DNA from: Planctomycetota bacterium
GTDB taxonomy: Bacteria > Planctomycetota > E44-bin39
Assembly (NCBI GenBank): GCA_004376375.1
Contig: SOJX01000090.1
Coordinates: 26,522-90,521 of the forward strand
Direction: 5' to 3'
Length of the DNA: 64,000 bases
Shown in pieces: positions 10,725 to 19,852 of the stretch. The notes beneath the pieces are model-generated. The model ran no database searches. It was not told the DNA's origin and was given only the letters and a program-made list of their open reading frames with translations. How positions within the stretch are numbered: position 1 is the first letter of the stretch; every line of letters begins with the position of its first letter. Made by a program: the position numbers and the translations under genes.

Positions 10725-10742
10725 CGCTTGCTGGAGGCCGTT

Positions 10743-11678
10743 ATGGCGAAAACGGGTTTTGTATTCGACGAAGTCTATCTCGAGCACGATACCGGCGGGC
10801 ATCCCGAGAACGCCGACCGGCTGCGGAACCTTATCGAGTTCCTCGGCGAGGAGGGCAGGCGGGAAAAGCTGGTCGAGATTGAAGCCCGCGCCGCGACCGA
10901 GGAGGAAATCGCGTATAACCATGACCTGAATTATATAAAGGCAGTTGAGAAAACCGCGGAGGCCGGCGGCTCCTGGCTCGACGGCGATACATACTGCTCG
11001 CCCGGCTCGTTCAAGGCTGCGCTCTGGGCCGCGGGCGGCCTGATGAACGCCTGCGACGCGGTGATGGAGGGCAAGGTCGATAACGCGTTCGCGGCGGTCC
11101 GCCCGCCCGGGCATCACGCGCTTCACGGGCACGGCATGGGCTTCTGCCTTTTCAACAACGTAGCAATCGCCGCGCGGCATCTCCAGAAAAAGCACGGGTT
11201 GAAAAAAATCGCTATCGCCGATTACGACGTCCACCACGGAAACGGCACGCAGGATTCTTTTTACGACGACCCGACGGTGCTTTTCATCTCGATGCACAGG
11301 TACCCGTTTTATCCCGGCAGCGGCTCTGCCGGCGAGACCGGAGTCGGCGACGGCAAAGGGACTACGGTAAACATTCCCGTCAATATGGGTACGCCGCGGG
11401 AAGAAATCGTAACGATGTGGTCTGAAACCGTCAAACGGGAAATCAGAGATTTCAAGCCCGATTTTGTGCTCATGTCGGTCGGGTTTGACGGGGATGAGCT
11501 TGATCCGATAGCGGGCCTGGGGCTTGCAGTAGCGGACTACAAGTCGATGACCACGCCCGTGAAGGAGGTAGCGGAAGAAGTCTGCGGCGGCAAGCTGGCA
11601 TCAACCCTCGAAGGCGGTTACAATCTTCGCGATATCCCGGCCCTGATATGGGCGCACATGGAAGCTCTTTTGGAGTAA
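10743..11678 (+). CDS. Histone deacetylase superfamily (AcuC/acetylpolyamine-type) amidohydrolase
   Basis: 311 residues from the ATG at 10743 (GGAGG five bases upstream; an ATG at 10728 lacks a site). Deacetylase hallmarks are [20 protein letters not shown] (active-site His-His), [13 protein letters not shown] (Zn-binding Asp and His), and [11 protein letters not shown] (third Zn ligand). N-terminal [13 protein letters not shown] is typical of bacterial AcuC/HDAC-like proteins. The enzyme should remove acetyl groups from lysine or small amines such as polyamines in the cytoplasm. It is 18 bp from the methyltransferase stop and may be cotranscribed, but no functional link is evident. A terminator follows. 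Confidence 0.9.
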   Translation: MAKTGFVFDEVYLEHDTGGHPENADRLRNLIEFLGEEGRREKLVEIEARAATEEEIAYNHDLNYIKAVEKTAEAGGSWLDGDTYCSPGSFKAALWAAGGLMNACDAVMEGKVDNAFAAVRPPGHHALHGHGMGFCLFNNVAIAARHLQKKHGLKKIAIADYDVHHGNGTQDSFYDDPTVLFISMHRYPFYPGSGSAGETGVGDGKGTTVNIPVNMGTPREEIVTMWSETVKREIRDFKPDFVLMSVGFDGDELDPIAGLGLAVADYKSMTTPVKEVAEEVCGGKLASTLEGGYNLRDIPALIWAHMEALLE

Positions 11679-11701
11679 GCAGTTAGGGCATAAACCCAAT
11701 A

Positions 11702-11732
11702 AGCCGTCGGCCGGTCGGTCGGCGGCTTTTTT
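11702..11732 (+). terminator. Intrinsic terminator after the deacetylase gene
   Basis: An 11-bp stem AGCCGTCGGCC / GGTCGGCGGCT (two G-U pairs in RNA) with a GGTC loop, followed directly by six T. Confidence 0.88.
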
Positions 11733-11745
11733 CATATTCATATTA

Positions 11746-11774
11746 TTGTCACAATGTCTCGGCCTGGTTATATG
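11746..11774 (+). promoter_or_regulatory. Likely sigma-70 promoter for the 11827 gene
   Basis: TTGTCA (11746-11751), 17-bp spacer, TATATG (11769-11774). Sits just after the preceding terminator and about 50 nt ahead of the chosen start. Confidence 0.5.
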
Positions 11775-11826
11775 TTATCTTATGGGCGGCGGCAGTATGG
11801 CTGCCGTTTATCAGAGGGGGGATAAA

Positions 11827-12786
11827 ATGGGTTCGGATAACACACCTGAATTAAAATCCAGTGAATCGGCTTCCGATTACGAGCCGATTGTAATCATTCA
11901 CGTTGATACGTTGCCGCTTGTCGACAAAGGCTGCCGCGTCGTCGGGCACGCGCAGGCGCTGGTCGATTATGCGACACCGCTTCTTGAAAAGATGCCGGGC
12001 GATTCGCTCGCCGCGTACAACGCGGCGATAACCATCGCCTCATGCTGCTGGAAACAGGCTGCGACCCAGGGAACGCCGGAAGTTTTCGAGAAGTACGGGT
12101 GGCCGCTTGTCCTGGAGTTCATGCCAAAGGAAAATCCTGCGGCCATTCACGGACTGATGCTCGAGCGCTTCCTTAAAATGTTTCCGTATTTCGATTCCGA
12201 ACGGGACGGAACGCACCTGCACGAGGCCGTGGTGGACCCGCCGCCGCAGTACAAAGAGTTCGACGAGTCAAAGTTCGAACTCCTTGATAAGGCATTTCCT
12301 CTGACGATGGAAGAGCTCCCGATCGCCGAGCTGGGCGAATTCGTCAATCACGCGCAGGTGAACGACAAGCCGGCCGAGGACTACGAGGCCGAGATGCAGG
12401 TCCTGCGCGAACGGCTGACGGATATGTTTGCGGACTGGCTTGGAAGAAAAGGCGTATCGCCCGAAACGGCCGACGACCTCGGCGGAATCGCTTACCGTTT
12501 CCTCGAGTTCCTTTACAATTATTCCCACACCACCTATACGTCTGTGTCGCGCGAAATAATCGCCGAGTTTTTCGACACGTGGTTTATCCGCAAGTGCGCG
12601 TTCGACCCCGCATGGATGAGCATGGCGCCGGTTGCGGTGAAAATCCTTTTCCACTTCCTGTTCGAGAAAAAACTCGCCGACGACGTGACGGATACGATTA
12701 TCGCCGTGGACGAATGCAAACCGAAGTTTTTTTCCAATCTCCGTCTCTACGTAGACCCGCGCCAGGTCCGGACAAGAGCGGCGTAG
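11827..12786 (+). CDS. Soluble protein of unknown function
   Basis: 319 residues from the ATG at 11827, which has a strong AGAGGGGGG site; an earlier in-frame start at 11746 overlaps the probable promoter and is rejected. No signal peptide or membrane segment. The middle is rich in acidic and aromatic residues (CCWKQAATQGTPEVFEKYGW, YRFLEFLYNYSHTTYTS). It looks all-alpha and globular, and I recognise no family. It has its own promoter and terminator, so it is monocistronic, and it faces the DUF116 gene. Confidence 0.75.
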   Translation: MGSDNTPELKSSESASDYEPIVIIHVDTLPLVDKGCRVVGHAQALVDYATPLLEKMPGDSLAAYNAAITIASCCWKQAATQGTPEVFEKYGWPLVLEFMPKENPAAIHGLMLERFLKMFPYFDSERDGTHLHEAVVDPPPQYKEFDESKFELLDKAFPLTMEELPIAELGEFVNHAQVNDKPAEDYEAEMQVLRERLTDMFADWLGRKGVSPETADDLGGIAYRFLEFLYNYSHTTYTSVSREIIAEFFDTWFIRKCAFDPAWMSMAPVAVKILFHFLFEKKLADDVTDTIIAVDECKPKFFSNLRLYVDPRQVRTRAA

Positions 12787-12805
12787 TAAGAATAATCCAA
12801 GAACA

Positions 12806-12831
12806 AATGGGCGGCTTAATAGCCGCCCATT
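12806..12831. terminator. Bidirectional hairpin between convergent genes
   Basis: Perfect 11-bp stem AATGGGCGGCT / AGCCGCCCATT with a TAAT loop, between the stops of the 11827 gene (+) and the DUF116 gene (-). A T-rich tail follows on the plus side (TCTCTATTTT). It can serve both transcripts. Confidence 0.75.
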
Positions 12832-12850
12832 CTCTATTTTGAATATAGGT

Positions 12851-13660
12851 TTACTGTTTCGCCGCCGCCGTGCGGCCTTCGAGGAAGAACTGGAGGGATT
12901 GCTTGAAGGCATCGATGTCGGCTATCGTGTTCCGGCAGGGGCCTTCGGGGCGGACGTTGGGGAGAGCAATAACCTGGAGCTTCTCCGCGGTGTCCGCAAT
13001 GCCGGCGACGAGGTCGCGCTCGCACGCCACGCCGATAACCGCTTCCGGTTTCTTTTCGCGGACGAGCCGCCTGGCCTGGTTGCCGCCTCCGGCCACGTAG
13101 ACTTTGACGTCGAACTCGGCCGCAATCGCCTTCAGCTCGCCGAGGATGTCTTTCTTCAGGCAGCGGGGGAGGATGATAAGCAGTTTTTCGACAGGAGTTT
13201 TTTTCTGCTTGCCTTCGGTAATCGCGTTTGAAACGCGGATGAACGAATGGCTGATTCTGTCTCTGGAAACTCCGAACAGCATGCCGAGCTTGAATATGAA
13301 GGGCTGGAAAAAAACCAGGACGTATTTTGCGACCTTGTGGAAGATAAGGAAGTTTCTGCGGAACATGACCGAGAGAACCAGGAGAATGTAGCCGAGAAAA
13401 ATTACTCCGACGATTCCGACCATCACCCAGAAGGCGACGGGAGGCAGGTCCGGCTCCCACATTGCCAGCCTGGGTGCGATGAGGTAGTAAAACCCTCCCA
13501 CCAGGCCGGCGCAGATAAGCAGCGCGAGAAGGCAGAGGCCCAGGTAGGTGCGCCTGGGCTCGCGGATGTCGGCCTCGTAGTTGTCGAGGTCGCCGTCCCA
13601 GTTCTCCCACTCATCGCCGAGCCTGCGCTTGTCGGATGTTTTTGTTGTTTCTTCGCTCAA
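12851..13660 (-). CDS. DUF116 family membrane protein
   Basis: 269 residues if started at TTG 13660, which has AAGGACAG just upstream. A longer frame to 13732 would translate through an intergenic repeat array and is less likely. Two membrane segments lie near residues 40-60 and 80-105. The cytoplasmic C-terminal half carries the family's conserved stretches: LLIILPRCLKKD, PEAVIGVACERDLVAGI and ALPNVRPEGPCRNT, each with an invariant Cys. These three Cys could bind metal or a cluster, but the biochemical role of this family is not established. Monocistronic between a terminator and a repeat array. Confidence 0.85.
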   Translation of the reverse strand: MSEETTKTSDKRRLGDEWENWDGDLDNYEADIREPRRTYLGLCLLALLICAGLVGGFYYLIAPRLAMWEPDLPPVAFWVMVGIVGVIFLGYILLVLSVMFRRNFLIFHKVAKYVLVFFQPFIFKLGMLFGVSRDRISHSFIRVSNAITEGKQKKTPVEKLLIILPRCLKKDILGELKAIAAEFDVKVYVAGGGNQARRLVREKKPEAVIGVACERDLVAGIADTAEKLQVIALPNVRPEGPCRNTIADIDAFKQSLQFFLEGRTAAAKQ

Positions 13661-13676
13661 CTTCTGTCCTTGAAAC

Positions 13677-13751
13677 CGGTTCTTCGGTTCGTCGGTTCTT
13701 CGGTTCGTCAGTTCCCAATCCGCAATCCGCAATTCGCAATCCGCAATTCTT
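13677..13751. repeat. Compound short tandem array (CGGTTCTT / AATCCGC units)
   Basis: Units of CGGTTCTT/CGGTTCGT run into AATCCGC/AATTCGC units, ending at the stop codon of the HEAT/STN gene. Two unrelated monomers are joined head to tail. Confidence 0.8.
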
Positions 13752-15752
13752 CTAGTATCCCCTGACCGATTCCCACCATTTTTTCAGTTCTGCCAGCCCC
13801 TTGTCGTCGCCCTTGTCCGAGCGCCCGGTAAGTTTATTCAGCAGTGGGATTACGAGTTCGTACTCGGACTCGATCAATTGCATCAGCGCTCCGGCAGTTG
13901 CGTAATCCGCAAGGTCCTCCGGGGTGGAGAAGAAGACGTCGTTTTCCCTCGTGCGGTAGACAAGCCCGGTCTCCAGTATCACCTGTTCTACAGCTTCACG
14001 GACGGTAATGATGTCTGCTTTGCACGTTACCCTGATTTCTTCCAGCTTTTTACCCACCGAAGGTGAAAAACCCAGCGTGAAAGGTATTCCCACATAGCCG
14101 GACAATCTTTCAAGCACGGTACCGAGGGGAAGGTCGTCCGCTATGAATGCAACCGTTTTCTCCAGCGCAGATTTTATCGAATGAGAGCCGGATAACGAGG
14201 ACAAATAAGAAGCGGCCATGAACTTGTGCGCCTCGGTTCCCTTTTCAAGGACGTCGGCGCCGAAGTGCCGGACGGCGGCGGCGACCGCGTCCTCGCAGAG
14301 GGAAATGAGGGTCAGCCTCGCGCGTGCTGCAAATTCGGCGTCCGGGTTGTCGAGGTAAACCAGCATCGCCTTGGGGTCGTCGCCCGAGAGGATTTTTTCA
14401 CGCCTGGCTTCCAGCCTTGCATCGAGGAGGCGCAGAGGCAGTATGTGAAGCGTTTTCCCGTCAAGATAGTAGCCGAGGCCGCGGGAAAAGAGAAGGCAGC
14501 GAAGAGCGTTCTCAACCGTCACCTTGTTGAAGAAGGCAAAGGTTTTGATATTTCCCAGATCGGTTTCGGGATGGACTTTGAGGTCCAGATCTACTTCAGC
14601 GGTTACCTCGACAAGTGCTGTCTTGAGATGTGTGTTATGAAAATCAGCGTTGATCCTGAGGTTTCTGAGTGCGTTTGATTTCAGCCTGTCCCCTTCCGCC
14701 GCCAGCTCGGCAGGATCATATTCGGGCAACGCGGCATGACGCAGCAGTGTTGCCACGTAGATTACGCCGTAGCGCAACCTGGTGTCGACCTTCCCGAGCG
14801 GCCTGACAAGTAGCGGCAGGATGTCCCTTAATTTGCCTTCGACCGGGGCAGGTGAATCGTAGTCGATGGTTGCGCTTGATTCCTCGAGTTCGGCGTCAAT
14901 AACAATGTTCAAGGAAAGCCTGTCGGCGAGTTTCTTTAATGCAAGCCTCACGTTTATATCTTTATCCAGCGATAACCGCGTCTTCACCGTCCTGAGTGCG
15001 GCGTAGCCGGTCGGGTTGCCGTAGTAGTTGAGGAGCGCGCCGGCTGCTTCCACGGCAACAGCGTTCGAGTGATGGTCCAGCATCTTGAGGAGTTTTTTCT
15101 CCGCCAGGCGGCTGCGGGTGGCCGCAGCGGCGTACAGGGCTCCGATGACTATTTCCGGTTCGGGCGAAGCGAAGAGCAGCTTCATCCTGTCGACAATGGA
15201 ATTGCGGCTGGTTGCGGCAAGCAGAAGAGTTGCCCGCTGGCGTAGAGATGACTTTTCGGAGTAGATCAGCTCGACCAGGACGGGTGCGGTATCCGAGGAG
15301 CGCATCTCTTCCAGCCGGTCGAGGAGGGCGTATCTCAGACTGCTGTCTGTGCGCAACTGCGGTGTACTTTCGAGCAGGATGTTGTAAAGGTTTGGTATAT
15401 GCTTGAGCAGGCGTTCGAGCCTTTCCGCGTCGCCGGGGAAGGCGGTAAGCCGCTCCCGCAAGCCGCGCTGACCGACGATTTCCCATATCTGCTTGATCGC
15501 CCTGCGCGCCTGAGAAGCGATTTCCGGGTCAGCGTTGTCACAGGCGTCCCGGAGTGCGGGGAGGGCTCCCAGTCCGAGTAAAACGAGTTGCCGCCGGGCC
15601 TTTGTTCTTTCCGACCAGCGGTGCGAACCCAGTTGTCTGATAAGCTGCGGTATTTCGGAGGTGGTCGATTCATCGCCGAACGCCGCCGTCAATACTGCGC
15701 AAAGAATCAGAAATGCGGCCGGGCGACGAAAAAAAACAAAAATACGAATCAA
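13752..15752 (-). CDS. Secreted HEAT-repeat protein with STN-like domains
   Basis: 666 residues. An N-terminal signal peptide (FLILCAVLTAAFG, about 14-26) is followed by HEAT-like helical repeats to about residue 260 (RSERTKARRQ-type, e.g. LRYALLDRLEEMRSSDTAPV). Two or three modules then resemble the STN/secretin N-terminal fold: LSLNIVIDAELEESS to RLRYGVIYVATL, HPETDLGNIKTFAFFNKVTV to YYLDGKTLHILPL, and IPFTLGFSPSVGKK to YRTRENDVFFSTPEDL. Such modules occur in secretins and TonB receptors, so a periplasmic role alongside a pilus/secretion ATPase is reasonable. Its start overlaps the response-regulator stop by 4 bp. Last gene of the operon starting at 19852. Confidence 0.8.
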   Translation of the reverse strand: MIRIFVFFRRPAAFLILCAVLTAAFGDESTTSEIPQLIRQLGSHRWSERTKARRQLVLLGLGALPALRDACDNADPEIASQARRAIKQIWEIVGQRGLRERLTAFPGDAERLERLLKHIPNLYNILLESTPQLRTDSSLRYALLDRLEEMRSSDTAPVLVELIYSEKSSLRQRATLLLAATSRNSIVDRMKLLFASPEPEIVIGALYAAAATRSRLAEKKLLKMLDHHSNAVAVEAAGALLNYYGNPTGYAALRTVKTRLSLDKDINVRLALKKLADRLSLNIVIDAELEESSATIDYDSPAPVEGKLRDILPLLVRPLGKVDTRLRYGVIYVATLLRHAALPEYDPAELAAEGDRLKSNALRNLRINADFHNTHLKTALVEVTAEVDLDLKVHPETDLGNIKTFAFFNKVTVENALRCLLFSRGLGYYLDGKTLHILPLRLLDARLEARREKILSGDDPKAMLVYLDNPDAEFAARARLTLISLCEDAVAAAVRHFGADVLEKGTEAHKFMAASYLSSLSGSHSIKSALEKTVAFIADDLPLGTVLERLSGYVGIPFTLGFSPSVGKKLEEIRVTCKADIITVREAVEQVILETGLVYRTRENDVFFSTPEDLADYATAGALMQLIESEYELVIPLLNKLTGRSDKGDDKGLAELKKWWESVRGY

Positions 15753-16171
15753 GGCAAGCCTCCGGGTTCGTCGAATTCGTCCTTTTTTATAGAATAATAT
15801 ATTGCGCGGCGGATTCGCTGAAGCAGGAGATCCTGGCGAAACGGCTTGGTGATGTAGTCGGAAATGCCGAGCACGTGCCCCCGTTCGAAATCCCTTATTT
15901 CCTTCTCGCCGGTGAGCATTATCACGGGGATATCCTTCGTTTTTTCGTCTCTCTTCAGTTCTTCCAGCAAGTCGAAGCCGTCGCGCACGGGCATTCTGAT
16001 ATCGAGAAGTATGATGTGAATAAGCCCTTCTTTTGCCTGGCGCAGTCCTTTGTCTGCGGTTTCGGCCGTGATTACGCCGAAACCCGCCCGCTCCAGGATA
16101 ATCTGCAGTATCTTCAGGACGTCAGGTTCGTCATCGATTGCCAGGACGTTGAATTTGTTCATGCCCATCAT
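15749..16171 (-). CDS. Single-domain response regulator (CheY-like receiver)
   Basis: 140 residues, one receiver domain and no output domain. The acidic pocket is IDDEP (about 12-16), the phosphoacceptor Asp is in LLDIRMP (about 57-63), the switch Thr in VIMLTGE and the conserved Lys in YITKPF. The start may be the ATG at 16171 or the one at 16162 (MNKFNVL); neither has a strong ribosome-binding site because a repeat array sits upstream. It lies between PilB-type ATPase and HEAT/STN genes, so it may adjust their activity. No histidine kinase is present in the window. Confidence 0.9.
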   Translation of the reverse strand: MMGMNKFNVLAIDDEPDVLKILQIILERAGFGVITAETADKGLRQAKEGLIHIILLDIRMPVRDGFDLLEELKRDEKTKDIPVIMLTGEKEIRDFERGHVLGISDYITKPFRQDLLLQRIRRAIYYSIKKDEFDEPGGLP

Positions 16172-16240
16172 TCCGATTTCGGATTTCAGATTTCGGATTT
16201 CAGATTGCGGATTTCTCTAAATCCGAAATCCGCAATCCGA
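16172..16240. repeat. Inverted tandem array within the pilB operon
   Basis: Left arm of GATTTCG/GATTTCA units (16174-16214) and right arm AAATCCGAAATCCGCAATCC (16219-16238) separated by four bases (CTCT). The arms pair as a long hairpin. It fills exactly the gap between the ATPase stop and the response-regulator start. Confidence 0.88.
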
Positions 16241-17956
16241 CTAGCCCGTAACCCTGAAAACCTCCTCCAGTGACGTGATTCCCCGCGAGGCCTTTGCCGT
16301 GGCGTTTTCCTTCAGGTCTTTCATATCCTGGCTCTTGACGGCCACTTTCCTCAATTCGAACGCGTTGGTGGTTCCCATAATGAGGTCTTTTATCGGTCCA
16401 TCTAAAAGCATTGCTTCAAGGACGCCAATTCGCCCCTTGAAGCCGAGGCCTTTGCATTCGTCGCATCCCCGGCCGCGGTAAAAAGTCGCGTCACGGTACA
16501 GGGGAACGATGCGCTCCAGCGTTTCCTTTGGATAAGTGGCCGGTTGTTTGCAGTTGTCGCACAACTTGCGCATGAGACGCTGCGCGCAGACCATCTCGAC
16601 CGAACTGGCGACCAGGAACTGTTCGGTTCCCATGTCGATAAGGCGGATTATCGAGCTGGGCGCGTCGTTCGTGTGCAGCGTCGAGAGAACGACGTGGCCC
16701 GTCATCGCCGACTTAATGGCGATTGAAAGAGTGTCCAGGTCGCGTATCTCACCTATCATGATAATGTCGGGGTCCTGGCGGAGAATCGACCGAAGCGCAA
16801 CCGGGAACGTAAGGCCTGCATCCGTGTTTACCGGCACCTGGTTAATACGGAAAAGCTCGTACTCGATCGGGTCCTCAACCGTAACTATGTTCACGTCCGG
16901 ACGGTTCAGCACGTGAAGCGCTGCGTAGAGCGTAGTGGTTTTGCCGCTGCCGGTCGGGCCTGTTACGAGTATGATGCCGTTCGGCAGCCCCATTGCGGTT
17001 TTGAATACGGACAGCGGAGACGGCTCGAATCCGAGCTGGTCGATATCCAGAGTGAGGGAGCTTTTGTCGAGAATACGGCAAACGACTTTTTCGCCCCAGC
17101 GCGTCGGGAGGACCGAAACGCGAAGGTCTATGATGCGGCGGTCGACTTTTACCCTTATGCGGCCGTCCTGCGGTACGCGGCGCTCGGCAATGTCCATTTC
17201 AGCCATAATCTTAAAGCGGGAGATAAGCGACCTTTGAAAATGCTTGGGTATGGGCTTCTGGTCCCTGAGCACTCCGTCCAGGCGGTAGCGGATTCCGACG
17301 TTTTTTTCCCTGGGCTCGACGTGTATGTCGGATGCGCTGGCTCTGACCGCATCGTGGATGAGGAAGTTGGCGAGCTTGATTGCAGGGGCGTCGTCGACGT
17401 CCACATCCTCTTCTTCTTCTTCTTCGTATTGCTCGACGTCCGTGTCTTCAAACATCGCCAGGTCGTCGTATTCAGTGTCTTTCTCCGCCGGCGTTTCGCC
17501 GCGGTAACGCTCCACCTGGAGGGTCGTGCGCTCGTAGTATTTGTTGACTGCTTCGTTGATTTCGCTTTCCTTGGCAATGACCGGCAATATCTCGCAGTTT
17601 GTGGTGAGTTTAAGCTCGTCGATCGCCGGTATGTTCAGGGGGTCGGTAAACGCCACGGTAAGAAGGTTATCCGTGAGGGAGACGGGGATGAGCGTATACT
17701 GCCTGCACTTTTCCCTGGGAACCTTTGCGATTGCGGGTTCCTCTATCTCGTAATCGCGGAGGCGCAGGTGCGAGAAACCGAAGTGCGAAACCAGCGCGAC
17801 GATGATCTCTTCTTCCGAAAGCATTCCGAGGTCAAGCAAGGATGCCTTCAGGGACAACCCGGCCTTGCGTTGATACTCGAGCGCTTCTTTCAGCTCATGA
17901 TCGGCCAGTACGCCTTCCTGAACAAGAACGTTTCCAAGTTTTCGTTCGCTCAGCAT
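16241..17956 (-). CDS. PilB/GspE-family secretion ATPase
   Basis: 571 residues. The MshE/PilB N-terminal domain (residues 1-150) precedes an acidic linker (EQYEEEEEEDVDVDD, 175-189). The hexameric ATPase follows: Walker A GPTGSGKTT (333-341), Asp box EDPIEYE (361-367), Walker B DIIMIGEIRD (397-406) and His box HVVLSTLHTN (421-430). A tetracysteine zinc module comprises Cys466, 469, 498 and 501. It should power assembly of a type IV pilus or type II secretion pseudopilus at the inner membrane. PilC, PilM-Q or Gsp partners are absent here. It sits 51 bp after the 18008 gene, in the same operon. T2SS versus pilus cannot be decided. Confidence 0.92.
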   Translation of the reverse strand: MLSERKLGNVLVQEGVLADHELKEALEYQRKAGLSLKASLLDLGMLSEEEIIVALVSHFGFSHLRLRDYEIEEPAIAKVPREKCRQYTLIPVSLTDNLLTVAFTDPLNIPAIDELKLTTNCEILPVIAKESEINEAVNKYYERTTLQVERYRGETPAEKDTEYDDLAMFEDTDVEQYEEEEEEDVDVDDAPAIKLANFLIHDAVRASASDIHVEPREKNVGIRYRLDGVLRDQKPIPKHFQRSLISRFKIMAEMDIAERRVPQDGRIRVKVDRRIIDLRVSVLPTRWGEKVVCRILDKSSLTLDIDQLGFEPSPLSVFKTAMGLPNGIILVTGPTGSGKTTTLYAALHVLNRPDVNIVTVEDPIEYELFRINQVPVNTDAGLTFPVALRSILRQDPDIIMIGEIRDLDTLSIAIKSAMTGHVVLSTLHTNDAPSSIIRLIDMGTEQFLVASSVEMVCAQRLMRKLCDNCKQPATYPKETLERIVPLYRDATFYRGRGCDECKGLGFKGRIGVLEAMLLDGPIKDLIMGTTNAFELRKVAVKSQDMKDLKENATAKASRGITSLEEVFRVTG

Positions 17957-18007
17957 TTTGTTCTTCCGTTATACAGGCCGCGGCGTATTTGCGGTGCGGC
18001 GATTACG

Positions 18008-19852
18008 TCAGAGAATCTCGACTACGGTTTCAAACTCTTCGTCCGATACTGGTACGGCGTGCATCACGCGGCGGCGGATAAATGCCGCGATCCGGTCCTG
18101 AAACTCCTGGTTAGCCGATTTCGGAACAAGGATTTCCCATTGCTCGGGCGAAATGGGAACCGCGTCCAGCGTTGGTTCAGGTCTGACCGGCGCTTTTTTT
18201 ACCTTTTGCGGCTTTTCATCGCCTGTTGCCATGAGCATGGCCAGCGCTTCCTCCGGCGAAACGGGAGTCGGGCCTTCTTCCAGCAGCGAGGGCTCTTCGG
18301 TTTTTATGAAATCCGGCTCCTCGATATCAAGGGCTGATATGTTAATCTTCTCGGGAGCGGGAGCGGCAACTTCGTCCGGAAAAGGTTCGCTCAGATCAAT
18401 CATCGGCGGCAGATCTGCAATTACGGGCAGTTCAAGTTCCACTTCCGCCAGAATGGTTTCTATTTCTTCTTCCTTTTCGGCTTCTATATCGGCCGGCACG
18501 GCTTCAGGCTCTTCGGCCTTTTCAGTAACTTCTTGCACTTCCTCGGGTGCGACGGCTTCCTCAAGCAACTCCGGCAGCTCTTCTACTTCCGCTGCTTCAT
18601 CTACGGGGCCCGGCATTACCGGAATTTCCTCGTCAAGCGTCTCGCTTACCGCGCTCGGTTCTACCTGGGGTGGTGGTGCTTCCTCTACGGGTGCAGGCTT
18701 GTCCGCCTCGGGTATCTCAGGCCCGGGGGTAGTCTCTTTTTCCTGTAACGCAATTTCCCGGTCCACGATTTCGTCCAGTTTTTCTTCCGAGACTATTTTT
18801 GTCGTCCTGGTCGAAGCGTCGGCCTGAAGGTCTGATCCGGACTGGAGCGAAATCAGCTCGCCGTCGAGCTCATCGGCGCTAAGCATGGATATTTCGTCGA
18901 CCCAGGTCGCGTCCGCTTTTTCCTCTTTCTTAACCTCGACCGCAGGGAGTTCCCGAGTGTCCGTGCCGATATGTATTCCGACGGGTACGCTGGGCTTGTC
19001 GGCAATTTCTTCGGCATCATCTTCGGCCAGTGCGTCTTCTCCGTGCGCGGTTTCCACAACCGGTTCCATTGACTCGGATACGCCTTTGGAAAGTCCGAGC
19101 CCTTCCCATTCGGACGCAAGGCGGACATACGCGTCATGGAGAGCGCTCTTGGTCACGACCACGCGCTTGACGGTGTAGTCTGTCAACTCCTCAATCTCCC
19201 GGATGGCGGCGTAGTCGAACGGATTCGCCATGGCAATCTGAAGCATTCTCCCGAGCCGGTCGAGAGGAATGAGCTGGAGCCGCCGGGCGGTCGCAAAGGG
19301 AATAACCTCGAGCGCTTCCTTGCTGATGGCATATTTTTCAAGGGGTATGAACGGTATCTGGCAGATCTTCGATATCGTTGAAATCAACTGTATCTCGGTA
19401 AGGAAACCGAGCTCGATGAGGATTTCCCCGAGAAGCTTGTGCTCTTTTCTGGCGGCCTGGACGGAAAGCGCCTCTTCAAGCTGCGCCTGAGTTATGAGCC
19501 GGTATCTTAGAAGAATCTGTCCTATCTGCTGTCTCGGCTCGCGTCCCGCGGCTCTGAGTCTTGCACTCTCGCTTCTGGCCGGAAGGAGTTCCTGAGATGA
19601 CGGCGGCTTACTCTCCTGAGTCACCGGCTTCACCGGCGCCGGGGGTTTTTGCCGGATTGGCTTGGGCGGGTGCTCGGTCCGTTTTTTCTTTGTATCTGTT
19701 TTACTTTCCAGCGGCAGGTCGCTGGGGTAGGGTATCAGGCGGGGTTTTGCGCCTGCAAGCCATGCCTTGAACCCCATCGGCAGTTTTCCCCTTTCACGGC
19801 CTGGCCGGGGTTCTTCGGTATAGATGTAGTTTCCCGGATTATCGTTTTTCAT
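18008..19852 (-). CDS. PilB-type N-terminal-domain protein with long acidic linker, no ATPase domain
   Basis: 614 residues. After about 100 basic, Pro-rich residues comes a complete MshE/PilB N-terminal domain (about 105-255: IGQILLRYRLITQAQLEEAL, FLTEIQLISTISKICQIPFI, LQIAMANPFDYAAIREIE). There is no P-loop. Residues 260-560 are low-complexity, rich in Glu, Pro, Ala and Val. A short conserved-looking helix ends the protein (QEFQDRIAAFIRRRVMHAVP). As MshE-type domains can bind cyclic di-GMP, this may be a regulatory or adaptor partner of the adjacent ATPase; that is inference. First gene of a four-gene operon with a near-consensus promoter. Confidence 0.82.
   Translation of the reverse strand: MKNDNPGNYIYTEEPRPGRERGKLPMGFKAWLAGAKPRLIPYPSDLPLESKTDTKKKRTEHPPKPIRQKPPAPVKPVTQESKPPSSQELLPARSESARLRAAGREPRQQIGQILLRYRLITQAQLEEALSVQAARKEHKLLGEILIELGFLTEIQLISTISKICQIPFIPLEKYAISKEALEVIPFATARRLQLIPLDRLGRMLQIAMANPFDYAAIREIEELTDYTVKRVVVTKSALHDAYVRLASEWEGLGLSKGVSESMEPVVETAHGEDALAEDDAEEIADKPSVPVGIHIGTDTRELPAVEVKKEEKADATWVDEISMLSADELDGELISLQSGSDLQADASTRTTKIVSEEKLDEIVDREIALQEKETTPGPEIPEADKPAPVEEAPPPQVEPSAVSETLDEEIPVMPGPVDEAAEVEELPELLEEAVAPEEVQEVTEKAEEPEAVPADIEAEKEEEIETILAEVELELPVIADLPPMIDLSEPFPDEVAAPAPEKINISALDIEEPDFIKTEEPSLLEEGPTPVSPEEALAMLMATGDEKPQKVKKAPVRPEPTLDAVPISPEQWEILVPKSANQEFQDRIAAFIRRRVMHAVPVSDEEFETVVEIL

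Noticed and set aside
13661..13732. N-terminal extension of the DUF116 protein to 13732
   Set aside because: Would translate the CGGTTCTT/AATCCGC array. The TTG at 13660 with AAGGACAG fits better.
16913..18337. 474-codon plus-strand frame opposite the PilB-type ATPase
   Set aside because: Shadow of the ATPase and its neighbour; no domain, no ribosome-binding site.
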